64,000 nucleotides of DNA. Origin: a virus. The position numbers and the translations under genes were made by a program. Where the stretch lies: IMG/VR virus record IMGVR_UViG_3300028550_004390, positions 1 through 64,000 of that record; one strand, given 5' to 3'. Below are positions 16,301 to 24,603 of the stretch, in pieces. The notes beneath the pieces are model-generated. The model was given only the letters and a program-made list of their open reading frames with translations, did no database searches and was not told where the DNA came from. Position 1 is the stretch's first letter; each line of letters begins with the position of its first letter.

Positions 16301-16599
16301 TTTATGATTCTTTTTATGGCTTGTACTGTGAACGGATACGCCTTACCCTTTCCCTTTTCATCCCATATAACAATTTCTGATTTGTTGGTCTTTATTTTTA
16401 GTGCTGCTTTTGCCATAGTTAAAGCATTCCTATAATCAAACACCAAAGGGTTGCCATCAACACTTGTCGTATGCTTTTGAATCATACCATCTCTATGGAT
16501 AAAATAAGGGTCATCTCCACTTCTTTGGGATATCTTTATTTGGAAATCATAGTAGATAGAATTCTTAGCTTCAGTTAATATGTCTTTAAGCTTGATCAT
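16297..16599 (-). CDS. Putative capsid-targeted internal protein
   Basis: A 100-residue basic protein opening MIKLKDILTEA. Cleavage after Glu10 (L-T-E then A) is predicted, the same position as in T4 internal proteins. The mature part has beta and helix stretches (DFQIKISQRSGDDPYFI; ALTMAKAALKI) and no recognised domain. It overlaps both neighbours by ATGA. Confidence 0.55.
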   Translation of the reverse strand: MIKLKDILTEAKNSIYYDFQIKISQRSGDDPYFIHRDGMIQKHTTSVDGNPLVFDYRNALTMAKAALKIKTNKSEIVIWDEKGKGKAYPFTVQAIKRIIK

Positions 16600-17129
16600 T
16601 TACCATACATTCTTTTTATTACGGTTCCACCTTTCTTAAGCTTTCTTTCATAATAACCATCTTCAAGGTGTTTAATAAACTTAGGACCAACCATCTTTTC
16701 AATTTTCTTTTTATCCAAGACTACGGGTGCACCTTTAGATGCCATAATTTGATCCATTTTTTTACTGCCTTCTAGCCTATATCCGGACTTAACCATGGCG
16801 ACAGCTTTTTTAACTACTGCACTTTTTGCTGCACTTTGACCGTCAGTTGCTAATAGCTTAACCACCTTACCTCTTGTGAATATAAATGCATCTGGCATTG
16901 GGTCTTTATCTACATCTATTAACATTACTATTTCATAACTACTTTGTAGTTCACTTGCAGAGAATGCTGATAGTTGTAGACCTTCAGCTGAATAAACTGC
17001 ACTATACATCTTGAATAGTTTGTCCATTATCCTTTCGTCAATAGATGAAAGCTGTTGGGATATCCACTTTTTCTTAGGGTGGTCGTCTAAGTTATAGTCT
17101 TCTTTTAATATGTCTATTAGTTTAATCAT
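16596..17129 (-). CDS. Putative capsid-targeted internal protein
   Basis: A 177-residue protein with start MIKLIDILKEDYNLDDHPK. The frame opens earlier, but the ATG at 17129 shares one base with the upstream TAA and yields the same leader as its neighbours, so I take it. L-K-E then D is a weaker cleavage site than in the neighbours. The middle (YEIVMLIDVDKDPMPDAFIFTRG) looks like an alpha/beta fold; the C-terminus is basic (GGTVIKRMYGK). No family recognised. Confidence 0.55.
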   Translation of the reverse strand: MIKLIDILKEDYNLDDHPKKKWISQQLSSIDERIMDKLFKMYSAVYSAEGLQLSAFSASELQSSYEIVMLIDVDKDPMPDAFIFTRGKVVKLLATDGQSAAKSAVVKKAVAMVKSGYRLEGSKKMDQIMASKGAPVVLDKKKIEKMVGPKFIKHLEDGYYERKLKKGGTVIKRMYGK

Positions 17130-18019
17130 TACCATGCCTTGCAAGACCAATATCCTGCTGATGTTTTATCTTTCTTCTGGTCACACTTATGTCTTGCTCT
17201 AAATGATTTTCTTGCATCAGGATTATCCTTTCTGATCCTTTGGGTTTCTTGTCCTGCTTTCTTAGCGGCTTTACCACCTTGACCAAAGTGAACAACTTTT
17301 ATATTTCCAGATGATGGATCTTTTACATAGACCTTAAACTTCTTTTGGTCACCTTGCATAGGTTTATTAAGCTTAACCTTTCTGCCTTTATACTCTGCCT
17401 CTTGAAATACAACAGGTTCTGAATGCTCTACTAGTTCTATTCTTAAAGAGCTATTTTTATATATTGATTTTTCCATGCTTTCCTTTATTAAGCTTGTTTT
17501 AGATTTAACTTCAGGATGTCTTTTTAACATTTTATCTACTGCTGCTATATTTTTAGAACTGTCGTCCATAAAATACACTGTGTCATATCCTTTTTTAATT
17601 TGTCGTTCAATCCAATCTGCTTTAACTTTTGGATCGGCACTACCTACCGGTACAACATATGCATCTATACCAACAGATCTTAAGAAACTAGAAACAGGAG
17701 CTCCTAAAGATCTTGCAGTTAATATAGTCACCTTCCTTGCACCCTTAGAAGATCTTCTGGCTTTATCTAATTGCTTTCTTAATAGATCTGCATTCTTTTT
17801 AATTAGCTTGGGATTCTGTAATGGTCGATCGAAATCTTTGAAATCGAACTCTTCTTCTGGAGCAGCCTTGTATACTGCAAACTGAGCAGGGTCTAGCTTC
17901 TTAACTACCTTACCATTTTTTGTGACATATATCCATGCATCAGATTTTGCAATAGTGTCGTCGAAATCGAATACACTTAATACTTTGCCTTCCTCTAATA
18001 TGCCTTTGAATTTAATCAT
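17129..18019 (-). CDS. Capsid-targeted HAD-family phosphatase fusion
   Basis: A 296-residue protein. Residues 1-10 (MIKFKGILEE) are a cargo leader, cut predicted before Gly11. Residues about 13-175 form a HAD fold: nucleophile motif VFDFDDT, Ser/Thr motif VTILTARS and acidic motif VYFMDDSS. The C-terminal 90 residues (KFKVYVKDPSSGNIKVVHFG, RKSFRARHKCDQKKD, YWSCKAW) are a basic Cys/Trp-rich domain seen in many marine T4-like phages, of unknown function. It would be a phosphatase (possibly on nucleic acid ends) injected with the DNA. Confidence 0.7.
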   Translation of the reverse strand: MIKFKGILEEGKVLSVFDFDDTIAKSDAWIYVTKNGKVVKKLDPAQFAVYKAAPEEEFDFKDFDRPLQNPKLIKKNADLLRKQLDKARRSSKGARKVTILTARSLGAPVSSFLRSVGIDAYVVPVGSADPKVKADWIERQIKKGYDTVYFMDDSSKNIAAVDKMLKRHPEVKSKTSLIKESMEKSIYKNSSLRIELVEHSEPVVFQEAEYKGRKVKLNKPMQGDQKKFKVYVKDPSSGNIKVVHFGQGGKAAKKAGQETQRIRKDNPDARKSFRARHKCDQKKDKTSAGYWSCKAW

Positions 18020-18075
18020 AATGATGTGTCAGGGAACCAGTTGTCATTTTCTAATATGTTTTCTGGATCCTTCAT
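18016..18075 (-). CDS. Micro-ORF of 19 codons coupled on both sides
   Basis: The frame MKDPENILENDNWFPDTSL runs from an ATG overlapping the stop of the T9SS protein gene (ATGA at 18072-18075) to a TGA overlapping the ATG of the HAD gene (18016-18019). Both joints use the ATGA coupling typical of this genome. It may be a real micropeptide or only keep ribosomes moving between the two genes. Confidence 0.4.
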   Translation of the reverse strand: MKDPENILENDNWFPDTSL

Positions 18076-20546
18076 TGCTTTAATATCCTTTTACTTATTC
18101 TAATCTCATCAGCTACAATAGTCATAACGTATATCCCAGTAGGATAATCACCTAAGCTTATCTCCTTTGAAGTTTGAGATACTATTTTTTTACCATTAAT
18201 ATCATAAACTTCGATCTGTACGTTTAGTCTTGTATTTACTATAAATATATCATTAGAAGGGTTTGGGTACACTACGATCATTTTACTATCAATATCATCT
18301 ACACCTGCCGGCCATCCTAATTCGCAATAATCATACATTGATTCACATGAAGCATCCCATTCTGTAGTACAACAATAGTCGTCTACATCTATTACCCAAG
18401 CAAAACATCCATCGTTTAGATAGTATGGTAAGCCTTCACCTTGGTAGCATCCTGCATCATATAGACAGCTGCCATCTTCTGTATTAACAAACTCATCGTA
18501 GTTAGCTGCTGATAGATCTGTGCATCCCATCATAATTGTTTCGCAGAAGTTCAATGGCTCATAACATGCAGTAGAGTCATAGTTAAATGCTGTGGGGTTA
18601 GTACATCCTGAAACATAACAACATGTATTATCTAGGGAGTTTGCTAAAGGATTGAAGTTGAATGCTGCAGTATCTGTACAACCATATTCAAATGGTATAC
18701 ATGAATCATTGTCTACATTCGCTAGTGGGTCATAATTAAACATTGAAGGGTAAGTACATCCAAATACCGGGAGAATACATGAATCATCATCAGTATTAAC
18801 TGCTTCGTCATAGTTAAGGGCTGTAGCATCAGTACAACCATAAATAAATGGTATGCACTCGTCATTAGTATTAGCATTAGAATCATAATTAAATGCCAAA
18901 TCATTCATACATCCATAGATGAATGGAGTGCAATTAGTTGCTACGTTTGCTGACGGATCATAATTAAACTGAGTGTCATCCATGCAACCAAATGCAGCCA
19001 ATATATCACAAGAGCTATCATCGTAGTCAGCATCATATCCTTGGGTGTAGAATTCTAAGTAACCTGCTTGAGTGCATCCAGGTAAATAGTAACATTCACC
19101 ACTGTCTGTATTTGCACCATCTTCATAATTTACAGCAAGATTGTCCATGCATCCTTCAACATAAGACTCACAGTAATTTAAACAAGTAGGTGTTCCTTCA
19201 TATACAAATGGAAATTGCTTAAGGAGGTCTGTCCATGGGTTAGTTCCACTTTGGAGAACGATACCATTAGGTCCTTCCAATCTAAAACCACATTGGGCTG
19301 CAGTTGTTGCTGAATTGCCACTTGTAAAGAAATAAACGTTAACCTCTTCATTAGAATTAAGATCTAATCCAAAAGATTCTTCATAACCATCGTCTGGTCC
19401 CATTTGGAAAGGACCGTAAATCTGATCTCCTTGAGTTATTCCTAGCCAACTACCGAACCAGCCATCTGCTCCACCGTCTGTAATGATAAGATCGTATTGG
19501 CATGTTGGATGAACGTCCATAGTATTTGCTAGGACATCATAATTAAACATTGTAGCATCTATACAACCTAACTGTATTGGAGTGGTGCATGTGTAATCAT
19601 CTACGATAGCAAGTGGATTATACTCGACATATCCAGGAGTCGTGCATCCTTCAAGTTGGTATGGTGTGCACTGAGGAACTATATATGGTCCTGATGACAC
19701 TGTATCGAATTGTTGTTGTCCACCTATAGCAAATATACTATCGCCACATGCAGTAAATACATTGAAATACCCATCTACTCCACCCCAACATGATCCGCAA
19801 AGACCATCACCAAAAGTATCATAAATAATTGTTTCAATGGTATCACCTTCAGCAACACAAAAGTAAGCTGATTGTGGAACGTCTGGGATGGTGAATCCTG
19901 TAGACGATGCGACTATATTGCTATTAACTATTAATTCCCAAGATGTTTCATTAGGGTAGTTGTCAGGAGTAGTAATAATAATAATGCCAGTTTCCCCCAT
20001 ATCGCAAGGGACTGGAAGAAAGTTACATGATGAGGGTGCATTTGCCCATGGGTTGAAGTTTAAAGCTTCAGACTCCATACATCCATAAACTAAGCAGCTA
20101 TAATCACAAGACCCATCGTCATTGGTAGCATTCTCATCATAATTACATGCTGCAATGTCTGCACATCCATATAGTGGTGGAGGGCAAGCTAGAAGATCGA
20201 AATATACAGTTGCTGTAGGACCTGCAAAGTCATATACAAACGTATTCAATCCACATGAATTAGATAGCCCGAAGAAGCCTTCACCATATGCACAGCAAAT
20301 ACCATCTCCAAACTCGTCATATATAACAAGGTTGTATTGTCCAGCATCGAGATTAACCATAGTCTCGTAATATGAATTGCCATCATATGTAGGAGAGGTG
20401 GCTACAATGTTAGTGTCTTGGTATATTTCCCAAGTAGTCTCACTGCCATAATTGTCTGTTTGAACTACTACATTTACCCAGCTGTCCTGTGCTACTGGGA
20501 TTATTGGTAATAACGCCAGCAGTAGAAATATTAATAAGTTTCTCAT
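18072..20546 (-). CDS. Large secreted Cys-repeat protein with T9SS sorting domain
   Basis: An 824-residue protein with a signal peptide (MRNLLIFLLLALLPIIPVAQ). The first 440 residues hold beta-rich parts (NVVVQTDNYGSETTWEIYQ and a second copy near 190). There are about 13 repeats of the form GC(T/M)D-x-x-A-x-NYD...A-x-x-DD-x-SC, common in marine Bacteroidetes surface proteins. The last 75 residues (VYPNPSNDIF ... GIYVMTIVADE ... ISKRILKQ) are a type A T9SS C-terminal sorting domain. It would be exported by the host Sec and T9SS machines and attached to or released from the cell surface. The role could be adhesion, shielding or a secreted virion-release factor. It is coupled to the endolysin gene by ATGA. 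Confidence 0.85.
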   Translation of the reverse strand: MRNLLIFLLLALLPIIPVAQDSWVNVVVQTDNYGSETTWEIYQDTNIVATSPTYDGNSYYETMVNLDAGQYNLVIYDEFGDGICCAYGEGFFGLSNSCGLNTFVYDFAGPTATVYFDLLACPPPLYGCADIAACNYDENATNDDGSCDYSCLVYGCMESEALNFNPWANAPSSCNFLPVPCDMGETGIIIITTPDNYPNETSWELIVNSNIVASSTGFTIPDVPQSAYFCVAEGDTIETIIYDTFGDGLCGSCWGGVDGYFNVFTACGDSIFAIGGQQQFDTVSSGPYIVPQCTPYQLEGCTTPGYVEYNPLAIVDDYTCTTPIQLGCIDATMFNYDVLANTMDVHPTCQYDLIITDGGADGWFGSWLGITQGDQIYGPFQMGPDDGYEESFGLDLNSNEEVNVYFFTSGNSATTAAQCGFRLEGPNGIVLQSGTNPWTDLLKQFPFVYEGTPTCLNYCESYVEGCMDNLAVNYEDGANTDSGECYYLPGCTQAGYLEFYTQGYDADYDDSSCDILAAFGCMDDTQFNYDPSANVATNCTPFIYGCMNDLAFNYDSNANTNDECIPFIYGCTDATALNYDEAVNTDDDSCILPVFGCTYPSMFNYDPLANVDNDSCIPFEYGCTDTAAFNFNPLANSLDNTCCYVSGCTNPTAFNYDSTACYEPLNFCETIMMGCTDLSAANYDEFVNTEDGSCLYDAGCYQGEGLPYYLNDGCFAWVIDVDDYCCTTEWDASCESMYDYCELGWPAGVDDIDSKMIVVYPNPSNDIFIVNTRLNVQIEVYDINGKKIVSQTSKEISLGDYPTGIYVMTIVADEIRISKRILKQ

Positions 20547-21148
20547 GCTAGATCCTTAGATTCTATTAAGGTGTATGTAAATGAATTTCCCCAAAGGTCT
20601 TTTGCATTGTTACATATTTGCATGAACTGCATGAAGTCATCATATGCTGCTATTACTTGACATCCTGCTGACCATCTGTCTATTTGGCTAGATTTCTTAC
20701 CAGCATACTTAGTTGCTCTATGTATATTGATTCCGAAAAGACCTTCTTGGATTGACGATTCGTCGAAATCATAACAATCGTCTAGGTTATTGTCTCTATA
20801 TACTTTAACAGGTTTTTGCTGACCCAGGGCTTCATAACGACCTTGGTGCAATCTGATTTTGTGGGATCCTCGATATTGACCTGGTACTAGGATAGCTACA
20901 CCGTTGTCGTTCATCACGTTTTCTACCCAGTGTTTTCCTGGATCTGTTGTGCAGTCAAACTGGTGGAATTCTCTGTTACCATCTATCATATATGATAGTG
21001 TAATTTGATCGTCAAATTTGTTGGTTACTTCGCCATTGGTATCGGAATTACGAACCCCAACGATGTTCAGGTTATAACTGTCACTTTCGAACCATTTGTA
21101 GTCTTTAGCTAAGACTGCATCTTTAATCTTGTCATAAGTTAAATTCAT
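20543..21148 (-). CDS. Probable endolysin, L,D-transpeptidase-like fold
   Basis: A 201-residue protein without signal peptide. The C-terminal half has GINIHRATKYAG and, 16 residues on, RWSAGCQVI, resembling the YkuD motif (H...S-x-G-C) used on peptidoglycan. Similar proteins with IHRA...WSAGCQVI occur in phages as likely lysins. The N-terminal half (FDDQITLSYMIDGNREFHQFDCTTDPGKH) forms part of the same domain. The class C promoter at 21181 lies just upstream with GGAG before the ATG, which fits late lysis expression. Confidence 0.55.
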   Translation of the reverse strand: MNLTYDKIKDAVLAKDYKWFESDSYNLNIVGVRNSDTNGEVTNKFDDQITLSYMIDGNREFHQFDCTTDPGKHWVENVMNDNGVAILVPGQYRGSHKIRLHQGRYEALGQQKPVKVYRDNNLDDCYDFDESSIQEGLFGINIHRATKYAGKKSSQIDRWSAGCQVIAAYDDFMQFMQICNNAKDLWGNSFTYTLIESKDLA

Positions 21149-21180
21149 ATACTTTTCTCCTCTACATTATTAGTAGATTT

Positions 21181-21193
21181 GTATATAAATATC
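21181..21193 (-). promoter_or_regulatory. Class C (late-type) promoter element
   Basis: Coding strand GATATTTATATAC, 33 nt before the ATG of the endolysin gene, directly after the stop of the small gene upstream. Confidence 0.6.
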
Positions 21194-21195
21194 GA

Positions 21196-21360
21196 CTAGA
21201 GTACTAAGTCATTCTCTACAAGCCAAAATATGCGTCCTGTCATGTCACTGACTTTTACGTTAGATTCTGTGAATTCTAGTATTTTTACTGCTGATGCCTT
21301 CATGAGGAATCCTTCTGAAGTTTGAATGTTCCTTCGAGTTATAGTTCTTTTTACTGCCAT
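21196..21360 (-). CDS. Small hypothetical protein (54 residues)
   Basis: A frame of 54 codons: MAVKRTITRRNIQTSEGF ... GRIFWLVENDLVL. Its ATG is one base below the stop of the upstream gene and the frame fills the gap up to the class C promoter. It is basic at the start and hydrophobic at the end. No recognised family. The tight fit with both neighbours is the main support. Confidence 0.5.
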   Translation of the reverse strand: MAVKRTITRRNIQTSEGFLMKASAVKILEFTESNVKVSDMTGRIFWLVENDLVL

Positions 21361-21361
21361 A

Positions 21362-21619
21362 TTACTTTTTTTTAGAATACTTTACACCTTGGGTGATAAG
21401 CTTTTCTGCTCTTATTATTGCTTCGTTTTTGGTTTTAAATGGACCTGCCATTTTTGCTTTTGAATGGTAAATGAACAGATCGGTTTTCCCACCAATCATT
21501 TCAAATCCTCCATTTTGCATTCTTTGTTTCTTTGGTTGTACTACTTTCTGGCGGATATCAAAATACCCCACCTTACATATATAATTACCTAATCTTTGAC
21601 CTTTTGAATTGTTCGACAC
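21362..21619 (-). CDS. Small basic hypothetical protein, GTG start
   Basis: An 85-residue basic protein (MSNNSKGQRLGNYICKVGYF...). The start is GTG, supported by AAAGGAG about 6 nt upstream. The core MAGPFKTKNEAIIRAEKLI resembles the small SPOR-like or DUF-type motifs found in many short phage proteins. Function unknown. Confidence 0.5.
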   Translation of the reverse strand: MSNNSKGQRLGNYICKVGYFDIRQKVVQPKKQRMQNGGFEMIGGKTDLFIYHSKAKMAGPFKTKNEAIIRAEKLITQGVKYSKKK

Positions 21620-21630
21620 CGAATCTCCTT

Positions 21631-21652
21631 TATTTATATATAAGTATATATC
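21631..21652 (-). promoter_or_regulatory. Class C variant promoter element
   Basis: Coding strand GATATATACTTATATATAA followed by an AAAGGAG ribosome site. Related to the element at 32543-32561; it differs from class C by an ATACTT insertion in the core. Confidence 0.45.
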
Positions 21653-21893
21653 AGTTTGATCTTACACTTAAATTTTGAATTCTTTCTAAGAATTGTTCAA
21701 CAGATATGGACTCGCCCTTTTCTGTTTTTATTGTTACAGCCTCTAGCATTTCTGGTGCTTGATCTACCATCTTCATTAGAACTGTGAGGCCTTGTGCTGC
21801 CCAGAATACCTTGAATGAAGCTTCTCCTAAAAGGTTTGACTCATACATAGCAGACTCGGCGTCATCGCCTGGCATCATTATGTAGTATTTCAT
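21651..21893 (-). CDS. Hypothetical protein of T4-like phage type
   Basis: An 80-residue protein (MKYYIMMPGDDAESAMYESNLLGEASFKVFWAAQGL...) resembling small conserved proteins in marine T4-like phages that begin MKYYIMMPGD. The function is not known. It is the last gene of the glycan block, one base below the GDP-mannose dehydratase stop. Confidence 0.55.
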   Translation of the reverse strand: MKYYIMMPGDDAESAMYESNLLGEASFKVFWAAQGLTVLMKMVDQAPEMLEAVTIKTEKGESISVEQFLERIQNLSVRSN

Positions 21894-21894
21894 A

Positions 21895-22878
21895 TTACTT
21901 TTTTGATAGTTCGTAAAGCCAATGATTCATCATTTCATCTAGCATTTCTTTGAATGTATACTTTGGTTCCCAGCCTAGATCATTTTTTATTTTACTGCAA
22001 TCACCCTTAAGGAATTCAAGTTCTTCAGATCTAAAAAACTTTTGGTCAGCTTCTACATGATCTCTCCAATCCATTCCTAGTTCCCTGAATACGTATGAGC
22101 ATAGATCTCTAACTGTATGAGATTCTCCAGTCGAACAAACATAGTCATCTGGTGTATCGGATTGTAGCATCAACCACATTGCATACACATAATCTTTGGC
22201 GTGGCCCCAATCTCTGCTAGCATTTAAGTTGCCAAGTCTTAGCTCATTTGAAAGACCCAATTTAATCTTAACTGCTTCTTTAACAACTTTGTTTGTTACA
22301 AAATTGCTGCCTCTTCTTGGTGATTCATGATTGAATAGGATGCCATTCCATATCTTCATACCATAAGCATTTCTATAATTTCTGCAGATATTATATGCAT
22401 AGACCTTTGCACAACCATAAGGAGAGACTGGGCTCATTGGTGTTGTTTCTCTTTGATAGCCATCAGCATCTACACTATTACCAAACATTTCTGAACTACT
22501 TGCTTGGTAAAATCTTGCTTCTGGAGCCATCAGCCTCATAGCTTCTAAAAGGTTTAGGGTCCCTGTAGCTATTGAATGTGTAGTGTAGATTGGCATACTA
22601 AAACTAATTTGAACATGGCTTTGTGCTGCAAGGTTGTAAATTTCATCTGGCTTGCATAACTGTAGAACTCTGCATAATGAAGCCATGTCTAGCATGTCTG
22701 CATATTCTAAGTTAATTCTCTTATATGTTTCGTCAGGAATTCTTGCAGTTTGGTTTTCAGCTACGGAATTTCTTTTTAAGATTCCCCAGACTTCATAGCC
22801 TTTTTCTAATAATAATTCAGCTAGATATGACCCATCCTGGCCATTGATTCCAGTTATCAGTGCTACCTTAGTTTTCAT
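21895..22878 (-). CDS. gmd: GDP-mannose 4,6-dehydratase
   Basis: A 327-residue short-chain dehydrogenase that turns GDP-mannose into GDP-4-keto-6-deoxymannose, the precursor of GDP-fucose, rhamnose or perosamine. Visible are the NAD(P) loop GINGQDGSYLAELL, NLAAQSHV, SSSEMFG, the catalytic YGCAK and the family mark FNHESPRRG. Length is near the usual 340-370. It overlaps the next SDR gene by 11 bp. The product would feed the glycosyltransferases encoded upstream. Confidence 0.92.
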   Translation of the reverse strand: MKTKVALITGINGQDGSYLAELLLEKGYEVWGILKRNSVAENQTARIPDETYKRINLEYADMLDMASLCRVLQLCKPDEIYNLAAQSHVQISFSMPIYTTHSIATGTLNLLEAMRLMAPEARFYQASSSEMFGNSVDADGYQRETTPMSPVSPYGCAKVYAYNICRNYRNAYGMKIWNGILFNHESPRRGSNFVTNKVVKEAVKIKLGLSNELRLGNLNASRDWGHAKDYVYAMWLMLQSDTPDDYVCSTGESHTVRDLCSYVFRELGMDWRDHVEADQKFFRSEELEFLKGDCSKIKNDLGWEPKYTFKEMLDEMMNHWLYELSKK

Positions 22879-23755
22879 CTAGCCAATCCTTTAATTTTAC
22901 TTTTGGAGTCCATTTTAAAATGTCGTTTGCTTTTGAGATGTTTGCTTGAGTGAACCTACATTCACCAGGCCTTTCGTCAATATGTAAATATTCTTCCCCA
23001 ATCATTTTAGCCAAGTCTAGAACGCTGGTTTGTAAGCCGGTTCCTATGTTGTAAATTCCACCAAAGCCTTCTGTGCATTTTGTAGCTGCTATATTTGCAT
23101 TGACAACATCACTGACATGGGTAAAGTCTCTAGTTTGTAAGCCGTCACCTACTATGGTTATTGGCTCATCCATATTTTTCTGTCTTAAGAATAAACCTAT
23201 TACTGGAGCATATTGACCTTTTAATGGTTGACGCTCTCCATAGACATTGAAATACCTAAATGTTATGGTTTTTAGGCCAAATAAATCAGTATACATTTTG
23301 CATAATTCTTCCCCAGCTGTTTTTGAGACCGAGTATGGATTCAAGCAATCTTTGGGCATTGATTCCTCTAGGGGAATTGAATTTTTTAGGCCATAAGCAG
23401 CTGAAGTTGATGAGTAAATGACTCTTTGCACCTTATTATATCTAGCTGCTTGGAGCACATTACATGTACCTACAACATTTATTTCTACGGCCTCTGTTGG
23501 GTTTAGGATTGCAGGCTGGATCCTTGATTCTGCTGCTAAGTGAAAAACAAAATCGACGCCTTTAAATAGGGGCTCTATCAAATCATAATTTCTGATATCA
23601 TACTTGTAGTTTTTTGCTTTGTCATTCCAGTAAAAACTTTCATGAGCATCTGAATGTTCATTGTCTACTACAATTACTTCATGGCCTTCTCCTATTAGTC
23701 GATCTACTATATTAGATCCTATAAACCCTGCACCTCCTGTGACTAGATATCTCAT
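22868..23755 (-). CDS. NAD-dependent sugar epimerase/dehydratase
   Basis: A 295-residue extended SDR protein of the UDP-glucose 4-epimerase / dTDP-glucose dehydratase superfamily: GGAGFIGSNIVDRL, YSSTSAAYG, YSVSKTAGEE (YxxxK) and FRYFNVYGERQ. Substrate cannot be fixed. It works on a nucleotide sugar in the cytoplasm, paired with GMD next to it. ATGA overlap with the glycosyltransferase gene upstream. Confidence 0.88.
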   Translation of the reverse strand: MRYLVTGGAGFIGSNIVDRLIGEGHEVIVVDNEHSDAHESFYWNDKAKNYKYDIRNYDLIEPLFKGVDFVFHLAAESRIQPAILNPTEAVEINVVGTCNVLQAARYNKVQRVIYSSTSAAYGLKNSIPLEESMPKDCLNPYSVSKTAGEELCKMYTDLFGLKTITFRYFNVYGERQPLKGQYAPVIGLFLRQKNMDEPITIVGDGLQTRDFTHVSDVVNANIAATKCTEGFGGIYNIGTGLQTSVLDLAKMIGEEYLHIDERPGECRFTQANISKANDILKWTPKVKLKDWLDEN

Positions 23756-24603
23756 TTTATTTCTCCGTATAATTCTATAAGTTTTCCAACTCTTTTTGTA
23801 TATGTGTGTTTTTTTGCAAGTTTATATCCTGCATTTCCAATTCTAATTCTTAAGTCCTCATCATTCAATAGTTCATCCAAGCAACCATACAGTTCCCCAA
23901 TATTACCATAAAACATTGCATTAACCCTATGCTCAAAGCCAAGCAATTCATATTGATAGTTAGCACTCGTTACTAGAGGTATTCCACAGCCAATAGTTTC
24001 AAAATTCCTATAGTTTATGTCTGTAGATAGATTTTGATTGAAGTGAATTTTATATGAATTAATGGCTTTTACCATAGATTCTCCCAATACAAAATTGTCA
24101 TGGACAAAACTATAATTTTCACTAAGACTACTTACCAACATTTGGCGATTTAACATACTGCCGCAAAATCCTATGTCAGATCTATTTTCTACACTTCGCT
24201 TACCAATTAATGTATCATCATATGCATTTGGGAACCATACTTTTTTTTCACCTGTTGCGTAATCTTTAGTCGAATGTAAAAGTAAGTCGTATTTACCATT
24301 TAAGAATTCATAGTCAAAAGGCTCCGTGCCACGGCAGTGAGCATCTATTGACCAAAGGAATTTTTTTGTTTTTACGTTACTTAGACTTGGCACCCAATCC
24401 CCTGCTGTGTTAGAATAATTTTCCAAATTTATTATTAAGTCGTAAGATTCATAGACCGGAATTGTGTCATAGTTATCATGGCCTAATCCCCATACATCGG
24501 CTATGTGACCAAGGACTTTAAACCCTCTCTGTAAGCAAAAGCACTCTCTAAAATTCCTATTCTCTTCGTGACGTCCATTTTCTTGTATTATTAATACCTT
24601 CAT
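23752..24603 (-). CDS. CgeB-like glycosyltransferase
   Basis: A 283-residue GT-B type protein resembling the CgeB / Glyco_trans_1_2 group: DLIINLENY, SIDAHCRG, VWFPNAYD, DIGFCGSMLNRQ and the C-terminal NYRNFETIGCGIPLVTS with a NAGYKLAKKHTYTKR tail. Donor and acceptor are unknown. It sits between sugar-nucleotide enzymes and other transferases with ATGA overlaps on both sides. Confidence 0.75.
   Translation of the reverse strand: MKVLIIQENGRHEENRNFRECFCLQRGFKVLGHIADVWGLGHDNYDTIPVYESYDLIINLENYSNTAGDWVPSLSNVKTKKFLWSIDAHCRGTEPFDYEFLNGKYDLLLHSTKDYATGEKKVWFPNAYDDTLIGKRSVENRSDIGFCGSMLNRQMLVSSLSENYSFVHDNFVLGESMVKAINSYKIHFNQNLSTDINYRNFETIGCGIPLVTSANYQYELLGFEHRVNAMFYGNIGELYGCLDELLNDEDLRIRIGNAGYKLAKKHTYTKRVGKLIELYGEIK

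Noticed and set aside
21181-21193. TATAAATA on the plus strand as a T4 late promoter
   Set aside because: It would point away from all genes; only the coding-strand reading (GATATTTATAT) makes sense.
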